A stretch of DNA of 64,000 nt from Unio delphinus (GCA_029339505.1 JAQISU010000349.1:186001-250000); one strand, 5' to 3'. Counted from the stretch's first letter, positions 44,291-56,158 are shown. Made by a program: numbers and translations. Notes: generated by a model not told the origin, from the sequence alone.

Positions 44291-44983
44291 AACACACACA
44301 TATGTGTGTGTGTATGTTGTTGAATATCAAAACATAACATAAAACACATATGCAGACTTAAATTAGAAATACAATAAGAGTAAATGACTAAATTGTCCTT
44401 AATGAAGCTTATGCTTAATAATTTATTATTTGCACGGAATGTACTTCGCAATACAGCCCATGTGACAGCGTACACTACTGAGTCTTATGAATTATGCATA
44501 TTCATTTGACATTTCGCAACCAATGGAAAACCTAATAAGTATTAGCGAAACCTCTAAATCACATTTATCATTGCGAAACGGCGCCAGAGGCATAGTTTAA
44601 GTCGTATTATTATGATCATTGTTACTGATTATCATCATGTACGTAAACATCTACTGATTGATCATATATAATTTGACATCTTAGCAGAGCAAGGACAATT
44701 ACTGTTTATTATTAAATATATTCAATGCAGTTTAAAACCATGGATACAAATTACGAAATTAACTAAAATCACGCACCAGGAGTATCAGACAATATCGCCT
44801 CACGTAAAAGTTTTATAACGTTTTCATCCTACTCTAACTCGTACACAAAACGTTTCCCATGCCTGTTGAGTCTTTCGTTTATTAAGTAACCTGATAGCAT
44901 ATCATCAGATTAAAACAATGTGCACAAAGGCAGTTTAGATTTGATGATGGGCCTTATGCCGTTTTATTTGTTTTTTTAATCAG
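44291..44983. other. Spacer, no gene seen
   Basis: AT-rich sequence without long frames or family motifs. The first micro-exon candidate follows. Confidence 0.55.
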
Positions 44984-45010
44984 TAGCGCACTGTATATTT
45001 TGTCAAAGAA
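44984..45010 (+). other. Candidate micro-exon, 27 nt
   Basis: GTTTTATTTGTTTTTTTAATCAG ends at 44983 and is a strong acceptor; GTAAGC follows at 45011. The exon length is a multiple of three. Read from its first base it starts with TAG, so it could only be coding in another phase (for example SALYILSK). No transcript evidence is available. Confidence 0.35.
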
Positions 45011-45066
45011 GTAAGCGGTATTAGTTGGCTGAAAAATGTACAGCGTCTTAATTTATATGTCTTCAG

Positions 45067-45072
45067 GATAAA
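45067..45072 (+). other. Candidate micro-exon, 6 nt (GATAAA)
   Basis: TTATATGTCTTCAG precedes and GTAAGTAG follows. The donor is consensus; the pyrimidine tract is moderate. A longer exon using the CAG at 45041-45043 is an alternative. It is the weakest of the series because of its size. Confidence 0.25.
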
Positions 45073-45169
45073 GTAAGTAGAGAAGATATGAAATTCAGCG
45101 ATTTATTCTGATATGCAATTAGTAGAATTTATATTTACTTGTCTAATATAATACGTATTGTTATTTCAG

Positions 45170-45193
45170 GAAGAAAGAGATAAGAAAGAAAGA
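45170..45193 (+). other. Candidate micro-exon, 24 nt
   Basis: GTATTGTTATTTCAG precedes and GTAAGC follows at 45194. In phase 0 it would encode EERDKKER. Flanking bases resemble those of the exon at 47669, including GAAGAAA at the start. Confidence 0.45.
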
Positions 45194-45585
45194 GTAAGCA
45201 AAATAATAACCACCTTTAATAAATAAGTAAAATTCATGCCTTTCTTAGAGTTTTTATATGACTTCTATAAGACGCATATTTGTCAGAAAAAAAAATTCGC
45301 TAAGTTTTACATTTTCCTTTACAACTTACAACGGAATGATTGCTTTTGTACCCTTCTCAAGTTCATATTTTGTTTCTGTATCGCAAAGTCTTTATTGCTT
45401 TGGCATGAACAAGAAGAAACATCCATCAATCAGTAAATACATGCGAAAGAACACATGCTTGGATTAATGAATTCTGTTTGTTTCAAGGTGTGATTAAGAT
45501 ATATAATTGAGCGATTTATTTGAGATAAAAGAAGTGGAATTTATATATACTTGTTTAATATCAGATGTATTGTATTGTTTTTCAG

Positions 45586-45609
45586 GAAGAATGAGTGAAA
45601 AAAGAGAAG
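45586..45609 (+). other. Decayed copy of the 24-nt micro-exon
   Basis: In the second tandem unit the acceptor TGTATTGTTTTTCAG and the exon start GAAGAATGAG are retained, but the base pattern where the first copy has GTAAGC reads GAAAAAT, so the donor is lost. Confidence 0.4.
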
Positions 45610-45930
45610 GAAAAATATTAAGTAACATTAGATCTCCTTTTAGTAAATAAGTGAAAACTCATTCATTGCATCATGTTATTATATGGCTTATAAGACGCAT
45701 ATATTTATGAAAAATAATTATTTGCCAAAACTTACATTATCTTTTATATCCTACAGCGGAAGGATTGTTTTCAAACCCTTTTCTAATTTATATTTTGTTT
45801 ACATCCCATATTTATTGCTATCATAAGAAAAAATGCTGCATATTTCATTCAGTGAATACATACGAAAAATGCGGAATAATGAATTAAACTGTTTTGTTTT
45901 TCAAGATGTGATTAAGGTAATATATAATTG

Positions 45931-46724
45931 CCCATTCAGCTCTACGCACCTTGAACTGTCTGACTGATATCCCCCTAATCTTATAAGCATCGGAAGGCAA
46001 TGCAGTTAGTTTTGTTTCGTCCCAAAATATATGTTAGCTAACGTTGTGCGCTACATCTTATCATTTATAACAAAACGATTTATTAAAAAAATCAAGGTTT
46101 AGCACATGTTTCAAACAGCTTCGAACAAGTTTAAAAGATAGAGCAGGTATAAATTAAATTTGTGACCATACTTACTCTATTATTGTCGAATTGTTTATAT
46201 TAAGTTGCATAGGTAATAACCATTATATTTAACAGTCCAAATGAACAATATAGTTAAATATACATTCTACCCCACACTCAATTCGACAAAAACACATCAT
46301 AATATCTAAATGTTTGCTTAATGTTCCCCTGATTATATCTTGAAGGTAGTCAGAATGTTTCCGTCCGTAGAAATAGTTCGCTGTCACTACTCCGTCCATG
46401 CTACTTTGAAGGCTAAATTACAACTCACGTTGAGGGGATTTTGTATTGTTGTCAATGTTTTGACCATGCCCCATGCCTCCGGGGTTTCTTTGCATATCAA
46501 ACCGGCACTGCTTCGGTCGTTGCTGTTTTTATTTCCGCGGTTTAATTCAATATCGATACACATACCAAGCAGAGACACCTAGCCGTGTTGAAATTCATCG
46601 TGGTTTGAAATCATTATAATGCAACAATGAACGCCACTGACTCCCCGAGTTTGCTATTAGGATAGTATCGATGAGGAATTTGTATGGGATGAGCTAACCT
46701 ATATAGTGATATGAGTTTAGGTTC
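45931..46724. other. Spacer, no gene confirmed
   Basis: An 80-codon plus-strand frame (46340-46582) and a 63-codon minus-strand frame over the same bases are present, but neither shows a recognisable motif. Confidence 0.5.
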
Positions 46725-46960
46725 TAAAAAAGTGAAAACAACAAGCTTTGTAAATTTTAACTAATAATTTATTTCCCTGCATAACAATGTACAAATAAAA
46801 CAAATAACTTACGGTTTTAAAAATTAAATCTTAAAATAGTCTAAGAAGAATCGACAAATTAAATTTTTAAAGTCCTAGTAATGAAATGCTCTAATAAATT
46901 CAAGTTTGAATCTCAATGAACGGTTATCATGTATGTTGTATCCTGTACTATGATGTTTCT
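46725..46960 (+). mobile_element. MITE family C, partial copy
   Basis: AAAGTGAAAACAACAAGCTTTG and AACTTACGGTTTTAA with AAGTCCT align with the first 230 bases of 50400-51187. The TGTTACGT terminus and the second half are missing. Confidence 0.7.
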
Positions 46961-47220
46961 ACCCTGCAGTAAATATGCGTTAGTGTCTAATAATTGTACC
47001 AAACTCGGCGAAGAATTTGTCCATCAGCAGTCTTAAATAGTTGAAGTGTGACGACGTTATCAACCGTTATTTCTACTATCAGAATTTTGACATATTTCAG
47101 TTTTGGAAACTTATATAAAATTTTGAAATCATACAATCTGAAATAAAAAGCAAGATAAACATTTTATCTTGTGAAGTTACTTTCATCATGTTAATCAGCA
47201 TATTTACTGCAGGGTAGAAA
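46956..47220. repeat. 23-bp perfect inverted repeat bounding 265 bp
   Basis: 46956-46978 and 47198-47220 are exact reverse complements; the core contains the palindrome CTGCAG. They could be terminal repeats of a small element or a folding RNA segment. Confidence 0.75.
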
Positions 47221-47385
47221 CTGGTAGAATGAGATACTTCCGTCAGATCGATTTAGCTAGAAAGGGATTGTGACCGTAATGGTGAAAATAAAGGTTATAT
47301 CGCCGATTGGATTCAAGACATGGTCATTTAAGAGTTATGCGTTGGTACATCACTGTCTTTTGAATCTATATGTGTACTTTTTCAG

Positions 47386-47406
47386 TCTTGTTGCGATTCT
47401 AAAGCG
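47386..47406 (+). other. Candidate micro-exon, 21 nt
   Basis: TATATGTGTACTTTTTCAG precedes; GTAAAA follows at 47407. The donor is weaker than in the other candidates. In phase 0 the exon would encode SCCDSKA. Confidence 0.3.
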
Positions 47407-47668
47407 GTAAAAGACTCGTGAGAAAAAGTCGAATTGAAGGAAGGGTTGTGGTCACGATTGCATTCCTTGTGTTTATTTATATTACCGATAAGGCTAATTC
47501 GTGTTGTCAGAGATTTCGCCGTACTTTATTGATTAAACGTCAGACTACTGCGGTAGCTGCATACGTTTTGATTGTAATTTGCGCGTTTGTTTGTTTTCCC
47601 TGTTTGAGACCCTGATAAGTGACGCTTGAGTCCCCGTTTTTAATATCACGTTTGTTATATTTTTTCAG

Positions 47669-47692
47669 GAAGAAAAGCAGATACAAGCATTT
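47669..47692 (+). other. Candidate micro-exon, 24 nt
   Basis: TTTGTTATATTTTTTCAG precedes and GTAAGTAT follows at 47693, both close to consensus. In phase 0 it would encode EEKQIQAF. The first bases and upstream ACGT-TTGTTAT resemble the exon at 45170, suggesting a common origin. Confidence 0.5.
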
Positions 47693-47699
47693 GTAAGTA

Positions 47700-48770
47700 T
47701 TAACATATAGTCTCTCATTCATTAAAGTTGAAGGTATTCATTTTGTATGGTTCTTATTTGATTATTAAAATATTAGTATATATTCATTAAAATATGGATT
47801 CAACGAATTTTAGCCATTGTATTATATTGAATATAAAGCTACAGTTTAATTATCATGACCGTTTTTCTTATTGAAGATGAACTATGAATAACATTTTTCA
47901 GATCACATTCTGTTATCAAAATGCTTTTGATTCGCGTATAATGCAAGTGTATTATGTTTGATTCAAACTATACATTTCTAAGCTCACAATACAGCTGTAT
48001 TGTTTATATATTGATAGAAAAGAAAGACGTAAATGTTTTAAGGCAGATATGAAACAAACAAAACAAGATAATTCTCTGAATTGTTTTATATAATTTTCTC
48101 TCTATTCATGAAGAAACGATTGGCGTGTTGCCATGGCTGTCAGGTCATTGAGACCTATACCTTGCACATTTTGATGCTGCATATCCTACACTGTAAATCT
48201 CAAAAGCCGCCAATTAGTTTTGACTTTGTTTTCAGCTTCCTCTTAGTTGTATAGTTTGTTACCTAATTGCATTATGTTTACGCTATGTCGGTATAAATAC
48301 ACCTGACCATATATATTGTCAGAGTGAGTAAAGTTAAGTTTGTAAGACTCTTCTACGGATAATATACATTAACCGCCTTTTCTTACGCCGGAAGACAATT
48401 TTGGTTATTTGTCCGTCCATCTCTCAGTTGACTATTTTATACTAGTAAACTATAAGAGCTATTTTTGAAAATCACGATATGCTATTCCTTCTCAGTAGAA
48501 GGATTTATCACCATGGAGTATTCAAGATATCGAATAAGGCCATATCAAATAAAAAATGTATCGCTACTCCTCCTGCACGCAATATATGATTATTCGCCCA
48601 TAATTATGCACGACAACTTAAAAAGAGAGGTACGTGCAAGCTCAAAAATAAATGTAAATTCATTGTCACGTAGCACGTTCATGAATTCTATAACAAAGTT
48701 TATATGGCGTGGGCACAATTGTTTATAAATAGTTACAATTAAATCAATACATCATTATCAGTTACCTGGT
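47700..48770. other. Spacer with an unassigned frame
   Basis: An 87-codon frame lies at 48465-48728; inside it CTATTCCTTCTCAG (ending 48495) and AGAGAGGTACGTGC (donor at 48628) could bound an exon of about 130 nt. No protein family was recognised. Confidence 0.35.
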
Positions 48771-48771
48771 A

Positions 48772-48773
<2 letters not shown>

Positions 48774-48856
<83 letters not shown>
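48774..48856. repeat. (AC)n-(AT)n compound microsatellite
   Basis: An (AC) run at 48774-48812 passes directly into (AT) up to about 48855. The end of this tract is the left boundary of the 4.94-kb tandem duplication. Confidence 0.95.
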
Positions 48857-48861
<5 letters not shown>

Positions 48862-49273
48862 GCACCGACCATTTGAAGATGATAATATAAAGTACCATAA
48901 CAATTGTAATGTAATGTAGTCAAACAACACTAGTCACAGAAAACAAATTATAGTCTATAACAGTGTAGAACAAGTTTCAGCTACTCGGAATATTTTACAT
49001 TTCATAGACATTGTAACGAAGATGTGGGAAGTTCATTGATCGTTTCGAATATGAAGTTTTATGTTTTTATTTTTACGGGGAAGAACGGACATTATCATTC
49101 TCAAGAAAACTAGATCTGAAAAATGCATGAACTTTTACAAAATCAATATTGAGTTTGAATTGGATATGGATATGATCTCTAAGCAACTACATGCATTCCA
49201 AAGAAATTATCGAAACCACCCAAGAATAGTATATTTCACTGTTTATATTATCATGCTTATTATGTTCTTTCAG

Positions 49274-49291
49274 CGCCAGCGGAATCCTTTC
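49274..49291 (+). other. Candidate micro-exon, 18 nt
   Basis: TATTATGTTCTTTCAG precedes and GTAAGTACTG follows at 49292, a near-consensus pair. In phase 0 it would encode RQRNPF. It is repeated in the second unit at 54231-54248. Confidence 0.5.
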
Positions 49292-49373
49292 GTAAGTACT
49301 GATTTGAGCACGTTATGCATCATAAAAATATAGCACTTGAAGTTAACTGTTATTGTTGGGCTTATTGCAAAGT

Positions 49374-49483
49374 ATTAAATTCATTTAGTATTAAATTCAT
49401 TTACTATTGAATTCATTTAGTATTCAATCTATTTAGCCTCACATTCATTTAGTATTCAATTTATTTAGTATTTGATTCATTTT
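49374..49483. repeat. Minisatellite of about 17 bp
   Basis: Six imperfect copies of a TATTAAATTCATTTAG-like unit. The same array is present in unit 2 at 54331-54440. Confidence 0.85.
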
Positions 49484-50032
49484 GATTTTGACAATAAGAT
49501 ATTAGTGACACTATTACAGAACACATTGGTATATCTATCTTTTTGTTTTTTTCTTTAACTTTTAAGGACGTTTTCTCGGACACAGTAACTGATGAATTTT
49601 ATAATCACTAGAGTACCGATCAGGCTGTTCTCGCAATTGCCAGGACATTCATGACCTACAAATGTAATTGACATTTATGTAAATTCAGACATGTAAAATG
49701 TTCACGGTTCTCACTATTGCAGACACGTTTGTTTTATTCTTTTTTCAATTGTCGTTTTCGAATTTAGAGATAAAGATTATGTCTTGAATTTTACAAAACG
49801 TGTTCGTGACGTTCTCTTTGTTTTTACTTAGTTTTTGACGAAACGGTCGTATTACTTTAAAAACGTATAAGGTACTATTGGTTTCTGGTCTTTCAATGTT
49901 CGGATTAAGTTTGTCCTAAGCTAATATTCATTAATCACGTGCGAATTATGACAATGTCTGCATTAAAGTTCATGTTAACGTTTAGTTATGGATTTAGTTT
50001 AAACTTTACGTGAAGAGAAGCAGCTTAAACAT

Positions 50033-50353
50033 TAACAACAGACACACACACAACACAAATACACACACACAACACAAATACACACACACAACACAAATAC
50101 ACACACACAAAACACAAATACACACACACACAACACAAATACACACACAACACACACACAACACAAATACACACACAACACAAATACACAACACAAATAC
50201 ACACACACACACACAACACAAATACACACACACAACACAAATACACACACAACACAAATACACACACACACACACACACAACACAAATACACACACACAC
50301 AAATACACACACACAACACAAATACACACACACACGTATATATATATATATAT

Positions 50354-50399
<46 letters not shown>
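50033..50399. repeat. ACACAAAT-(AC)n minisatellite followed by (AT)n
   Basis: 50041-50335 consists of AACACAAATAC blocks separated by AC runs of varied length; the run then turns into (AT)n at 50336-50399. The several long frames over it in both strands (Thr-His and Cys-Val repeats) are artefacts of the repeat. Confidence 0.95.
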
Positions 50400-50403
<4 letters not shown>

Positions 50404-51183
50404 ACGTGCTTTGGCTCGAATAAACAGTAACATAGAAAGAGTGAAAATAACAAGTTTGTAAAAACTTAATAAACAATTTATTGAGCACAAATATTTTCCA
50501 GAAAAGAAAAAAAAAACTTACGGTTTTAAGAATCAATTCCAAAATTAATCCAAAAATAATTCAAAATATAATCCACTGGTGAAATCGCAAAAGTCCTGGC
50601 TATAAAATATCCAAATAATTAACAATTAGAATCTTAGTGAAGCATCCAAGATACACACGTGATGAAGTCAGTTCTGGTGTAATGAAATTCAGTGAGCACA
50701 ATTATTTTCCTCATAAATAACAAAATAAATCCTCTTGATCCAAACGAATTGAAATAATTTCCAGTACAAGGTAATTTAAAATAACTCAATACAACTTAAT
50801 ATTCTAACAGCACAACGTCTACTAAATATTTCGCTCCAAAACATAATTTATATACCTGTTTTTACTTAAACAAGGAAGGGGTCACGTGATCTTCTAGAAT
50901 CTTTAGAAAAAATTTACATTCAAACAATCTCGTGCACACCGTATGACCCAACTAAAAATAGAAAGATGTTTACGACAAAGCTCCATAATGTCCTTGGAAT
51001 CAACCAATCATAAATGCTTGTTTAAAACTCTGAGGCTAGGTCAGAAATGAGGTCAACATCTGGAGTTTAATTGTAAAGTACAGGTCATCTCCCAAAGAAT
51101 GAATCCTAAACTTAAAAAGTCAAATTAGAATATGACAAACAAACAATTAAAATAAAAATAAATGACTTAAATCAAATATATGT

Positions 51184-51187
<4 letters not shown>
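50400..51187 (+). mobile_element. MITE family C, copy in unit 1
   Basis: The 788-bp element begins TGTTACGTGCTTTGGC and ends ATATATGTAACA, with inverted ends of about 8-10 bp. Both flanks are (AT)n arrays (to 50399 and from 51188), consistent with insertion at TA inside a TA microsatellite. It is non-coding. It aligns with 42557-43371 (opposite orientation) and the partial copy at 46725. Confidence 0.85.

Positions 51188-51254
<67 letters not shown>
51188..51254. repeat. (AT)n microsatellite
   Basis: The run is about 66 bp here and about 30 bp at the matching place in unit 2 (56163-56194), one of the few differences between the units. Confidence 0.95.
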
Positions 51255-51257
<3 letters not shown>

Positions 51258-51639
51258 TGTAACGTTTGGCATTGTTTTCTCGTAAGCACTAATAAATGCA
51301 TAATTGCTGCGTTGAATGTAAAAAGCACCAGATTAGAAGATTCATATGTGGACATACACCACATATGTTAAAATATTACTAACATGGCATATTAATCTAT
51401 CTTGTAAGCATGGAACCTATTTGCATGTAATATTTTCCATCAAGGTGTATATCCACTGCAGATGGATTGTCATCATTCACAATAGCAGAGTTAGCTTAAT
51501 TTAAGGCACTATATTCCAAATCATCCTTGTATAGTTAGGTTTGAATTAGGTAACAAAGAGGATTCTCCAGAGAGTGATACAAATGTTTTCTTACACGTCT
51601 TACATTGTTTCCTGACAGAATGAGATTATGCCCTGCTGC

Positions 51640-52800
51640 TTGATATGACCTGACTAAGGAGTAAAGTGGTTGACACATGTTATTCGTTTGGCGGAAAGGC
51701 AGTTTTTCTAGCCTGGTAAACCGCATTAATAATGAATTAAGTTAACATGTACACTAACAGACAGGGACACAGAGATATATAGTTTATAATGGAACATGTT
51801 CCATTTAATCAGGGCCATGACAGGGTTACAACATGGCGATTATGGTAAAGTGAAACCCTTAAGTTTTAACTGTTTCTGTTGCAGAGTGTGATAGTTAATA
51901 CTGAAAAAGATAACGCGTAATAAATTATTTTCTCTATCAACTATATTAATCACTGTTATATTCATTCGAAAATTTACATTTTCCAATACATGTTAATTGA
52001 CAATATTGTTAATACATCCCTTTTTCATATTAAAATATGATACAATGAATATAATATAAGGATGGGTTGCAAGCCAGATTTGTAAGAAGGTATAAAAAAA
52101 TGCATAGGACGGCTGGCTTTTGCCCATTAGCTGCTTTAAAAGCCAATACGTTTGCGTATAACATTACCTGAACTAAGAAACGAGTGCGCTTCACAACGCT
52201 AAACCAACAGAACACCAGTTTCATAGTTGCAGTATAATATTGTCCTTTAAGTCAATAATACACTGAGTTTTAACGGCATTTCTCAGCGTAAGATAGGCTA
52301 TGTATTTCGGCCAGTTCATGTAATGGAAAAATAAATTCCAGTATAAACCTGAGACACTCAGGTAGCCACTTGCAACGTTCGAACATACAACTACACTTGC
52401 CTAGGCCGAGATTCGAAATACGCGTAAATAAGCACCTCTTCAACGAACATAAAGGAGACCGCTTAAGACGACTCGTTCAACTGGTTCGATAACTTTGCAG
52501 ACTGAATAATTTTGCTTGACGAATTACATTTTTCTGATTATTTCAAATATATGTAAACAACTTAAAACTTCAGTCATTGATTACTTTGGTTCTTTCTTTT
52601 TCTATTTCCGTTTATAAGTCACACTTTAGCTCATAGCTTTTTCCGTTGTATCCCATTTTGATGTCCCTCATACAAAGTCCGGTCAAATCTGTGCGCTTCA
52701 TCAGTCGCTGCGGTTTTCTTAAAAAGATATGACTTGACTAAGGAGTAAAGTGGATGACATATGTTATTCGTTTGCGGTAAAGGCAATTTTTCTAGCCTCT
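51640..52800. repeat. Internal repeat within the duplicated unit
   Basis: ACTAAGGAGTAAAGTGG with GTTATTCGTTTG and TTTTTCTAGCC occurs near 51653-51715 and again near 52737-52797, showing an older local duplication. The same pair is in unit 2. Confidence 0.8.
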
Positions 52801-53553
52801 TCGGAATGAATTCGAATTAAGCACAAACGTTAACCCTTCTACAATGAGGCTACGAAACATATTCGCAATAAAATTAAGTAAAGCATATATCCGTAACAGT
52901 TTGTCAATGTGAGCTGAACATTACCGAGCCTCAATATCACTTACGTGTGACAACACGTATAAAGTCGTGGTGCAAAAAAGAGCAAAGTTCCTAATCAGTA
53001 CCGATGTAGCACCATAAGACAATGTTATACTAGAGATTATATCGCTGACTATATAATTAAGTTATTTATGAAACGATGTTTAGTTAGAGATAGCTGTGGC
53101 ACATCTGTCCTGACTTGATATTAATCCGAATAGATTAGTTTTCCTGACGGTGGCGTGATAGTATATATTATATTCTCTGAAAATGATTCTCATTTGTGTT
53201 CCAAATGCATTATTATATACCATTAAACATTGAGGAGAGTAATGTGTAATCATAGTTTATAATTACTACGATACATATAAATCATCATAGTAAGGATTAA
53301 TAACTCACATGTGCACCACTGTGTGACAATCCTTTTCTCTTCCAACTTCAAATGAGTGAATTCACAAATTAAAATCCTCACATATATAACACCGTAGAGT
53401 GCATAATTACGTTGTCAACATCGTTTACAGTATATGATTGGTAAAAAAGACTTGTATTGTCTCAAACTGAAATTGTGTATACTTAAATCTAACAGATTGT
53501 AACTGTAGTACACAAACACGATTTTAGTTAATATTGTTATCATTAGAAATTGG

Positions 53554-53797
53554 AGGGGTCCCGAATGGCCGAGTGGTATAAAGCGGTTTCCGTTAAGGAT
53601 CACTGCCGTCTCACCTCTGTCTGCGTGGGTTCGAGTCTAAGATTCGGCTAATGTAGTTATGTGAGAAAGCTTGCCAGTAGCTTCTCATGGGTCGGTGGTT
53701 TTTTCCGGGGGTATTCCTGGGGTTCTTTCTCCACCAATAATACTGGCCGCCATGAATAGCCTATCGTGTGCTGAAAAATGGCGTTAAACTCTAAAAT
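53554..53797 (+). mobile_element. SINE at the end of unit 1
   Basis: A full-length copy beginning GGGTCCCGAATGGCCGAGTGG, with box A-like TGGCCGAGTGG, box B-like GGGTTCGAGTCT, the MESC/Meta-like core and tail AAAATGGCGTTAAACTCTAAAA. The duplication junction is directly after its tail. Confidence 0.92.
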
Positions 53798-54230
53798 ATA
53801 TATATATATATATTATAAGCACCGACCATTTGAAGATGATAATATAAAGTACCATAACAATTGTAATGTAATGTAGTCAAACAACACTAGTCACAGAAAA
53901 CAAATTATAGTCTATAACAGTGTAGAACAAGTTTCAGCTACTCGGAATATTTTACATTTCATAGACATTGTAACGAAGATGTGGGAAGTTCATTGATCGT
54001 TTCGAATATGAAGTTTTATGTTTTTATTTTTACGGGGAAGAACGGACATTATCATTCTCAAGAAAACTAGATCTGAAAAATGCATGAACTTTTACAAAAT
54101 CAATATTGAGTTTGAATTGGATATGGATATGATCTCTAAGCAACTACATGCATTCCAAAGAAATTATCGAAACCACCCAAGAATAGTATATTTCACTGTT
54201 TATATTATCATGCTTATTATGTTCTTTCAG

Positions 54231-54248
54231 CGCCAGCGGAATCCTTTC
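54231..54248 (+). other. Candidate micro-exon, 18 nt (duplicate)
   Basis: This is identical to 49274-49291 with the same splice-site sequences. If the gene is real, the tandem duplication would add a second in-frame RQRNPF exon. Confidence 0.45.
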
Positions 54249-55312
54249 GTAAGTACTGATTTGAGCACGTTATGCATCATAAAAATATAGCACTTGAAGT
54301 TAACTGTTATTGTTGGGCTTATTGCAAAGTATTAAATTCATTTAGTATTAAATTCATTTACTATTGAATTCATTTAGTATTCAATCTATTTAGCCTCACA
54401 TTCATTTAGTATTCAATTTATTTAGTATTTGATTCATTTTGATTTTGACAATAAGATATTAGTGACACTATTACAGAACACATTGGTATATCTATCTTTT
54501 TGTTTTTTTCTTTAACTTTTAAGGACGTTTTCTCGGACACAGTAACTGATGAATTTTATAATCACTAGAGTACCGATCAGGCTGTTCTCGCAATTGCCAG
54601 GACATTCATGACCTACAAATGTAATTGACATTTATGTAAATTCAGACATGTAAAATGTTCACGGTTCTCACTATTGCAGACACGTTTGTTTTATTCTTTT
54701 TTCAATTGTCGTTTTCGAATTTAGAGATAAAGATTATGTCTTGAATTTTACAAAACGTGTTCGTGACGTTCTCTTTGTTTTTACTTAGTTTTTGACGAAA
54801 CGGTCGTATTACTTTAAAAACGTATAAGGTACTATTGGTTTCTGGTCTTTCAATGTTCGGATTAAGTTTGTCCTAAGCTAATATTCATTAATCACGTGCG
54901 AATTATGACAATGTCTGCATTAAAGTTCATGTTAACGTTTAGTTATGGATTTAGTTTAAACTTTACGTGAAGAGAAGCAGCTTAAACATTAACAACAGAC
55001 ACACACACAACACAAATACACACACACAACACAAATACACACACACAACACAAATACACACACACAAAACACAAATACACACACACACAACACAAATACA
55101 CACACAACACACACACAACACAAATACACACACAACACAAATACACAACACAAATACACACACACACACACAACACAAATACACACACACAACACAAATA
55201 CACACACAACACAAATACACACACACACACACACACAACACAAATACACACACACACAAATACACACACACAACACAAATACACACACACACGTATATAT
55301 ATATATATATAT

Positions 55313-55374
<62 letters not shown>

Positions 55375-55378
<4 letters not shown>

Positions 55379-56158
55379 ACGTGCTTTGGCTCGAATAAAC
55401 AGTAACATAGAAAGAGTGAAAATAACAAGTTTGTAAAAACTTAATAAACAATTTATTGAGCACAAATATTTTCCAGAAAAGAAAAAAAAAACTTACGGTT
55501 TTAAGAATCAATTCCAAAATTAATCCAAAAATAATTCAAAATATAATCCACTGGTGAAATCGCAAAAGTCCTGGCTATAAAATATCCAAATAATTAACAA
55601 TTAGAATCTTAGTGAAGCATCCAAGATACACACGTGATGAAGTCAGTTCTGGTGTAATGAAATTCAGTGAGCACAATTATTTTCCTCATAAATAACAAAA
55701 TAAATCCTCTTGATCCAAACGAATTGAAATAATTTCCAGTACAAGGTAATTTAAAATAACTCAATACAACTTAATATTCTAACAGCACAACGTCTACTAA
55801 ATATTTCGCTCCAAAACATAATTTATATACCTGTTTTTACTTAAACAAGGAAGGGGTCACGTGATCTTCTAGAATCTTTAGAAAAAATTTACATTCAAAC
55901 AATCTCGTGCACACCGTATGACCCAACTAAAAATAGAAAGATGTTTACGACAAAGCTCCATAATGTCCTTGGAATCAACCAATCATAAATGCTTGTTTAA
56001 AACTCTGAGGCTAGGTCAGAAATGAGGTCAACATCTGGAGTTTAATTGTAAAGTACAGGTCATCTCCCAAAGAATGAATCCTAAACTTAAAAAGTCAAAT
56101 TAGAATATGACAAACAAACAATTAAAATAAAAATAAATGACTTAAATCAAATATATGT

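Larger units (their letters stand above)
45098..45930. repeat. Tandem duplication of a 413-bp unit carrying a micro-exon
   Basis: 45098-45510 and 45511-45930 align along their whole length: GCGATTTATT at each start, TTTCAGGAAGAA in the middle, TATAAGACGCATAT, and a GATGTGATTAAG or GGTGTGATTAAG near each end. They are diverged by substitutions and small indels, so the duplication is old. Confidence 0.85.
48857..53796. repeat. 4.94-kb tandem duplication, unit 1
   Basis: The sequence from TTATAAGCACCGACC to the SINE tail CTCTAAAA recurs at 53797-58737 in the same orientation. Offsets are 4957 before the first AT microsatellite, 4975 after it, and 4941 after the second one, so apart from the microsatellites the units are nearly colinear. 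Frames at 49061 and 54018 translate identically; those at 53415 and 58356 differ by one residue. The one clear substitution I noted is T at 53551 against G at 58492. No protein family is recognised within the unit. Confidence 0.95.

Noticed and set aside
46340..46582. 80-codon plus frame as a host exon
   Set aside because: It has no motif, no splice sites of quality at its limits, and an equally open minus frame.
48318..48345. Possible 19-nt micro-exon after ATATATTGTCAG
   Set aside because: The acceptor is weak, the donor (GTAAGA) is moderate, and the length is not a multiple of three.
50041..50335. Regularly repeated ACACAAAT blocks as a CRISPR-like array
   Set aside because: The sequence between blocks is just AC repeat, not unique spacers, and the genome is eukaryotic.
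50006..50490. Long frames on both strands of Thr-His or Cys-Val repeats (also 54963-55465)
   Set aside because: They are translations of an AC/AT repeat array, are open in several frames at once, and have no start context or conservation.
53554..53640. tRNA-Ser/Leu-like gene
   Set aside because: Box A and B are present, but the cloverleaf is not complete, and the sequence is the head of a multi-copy SINE with a conserved body and A-rich tail.
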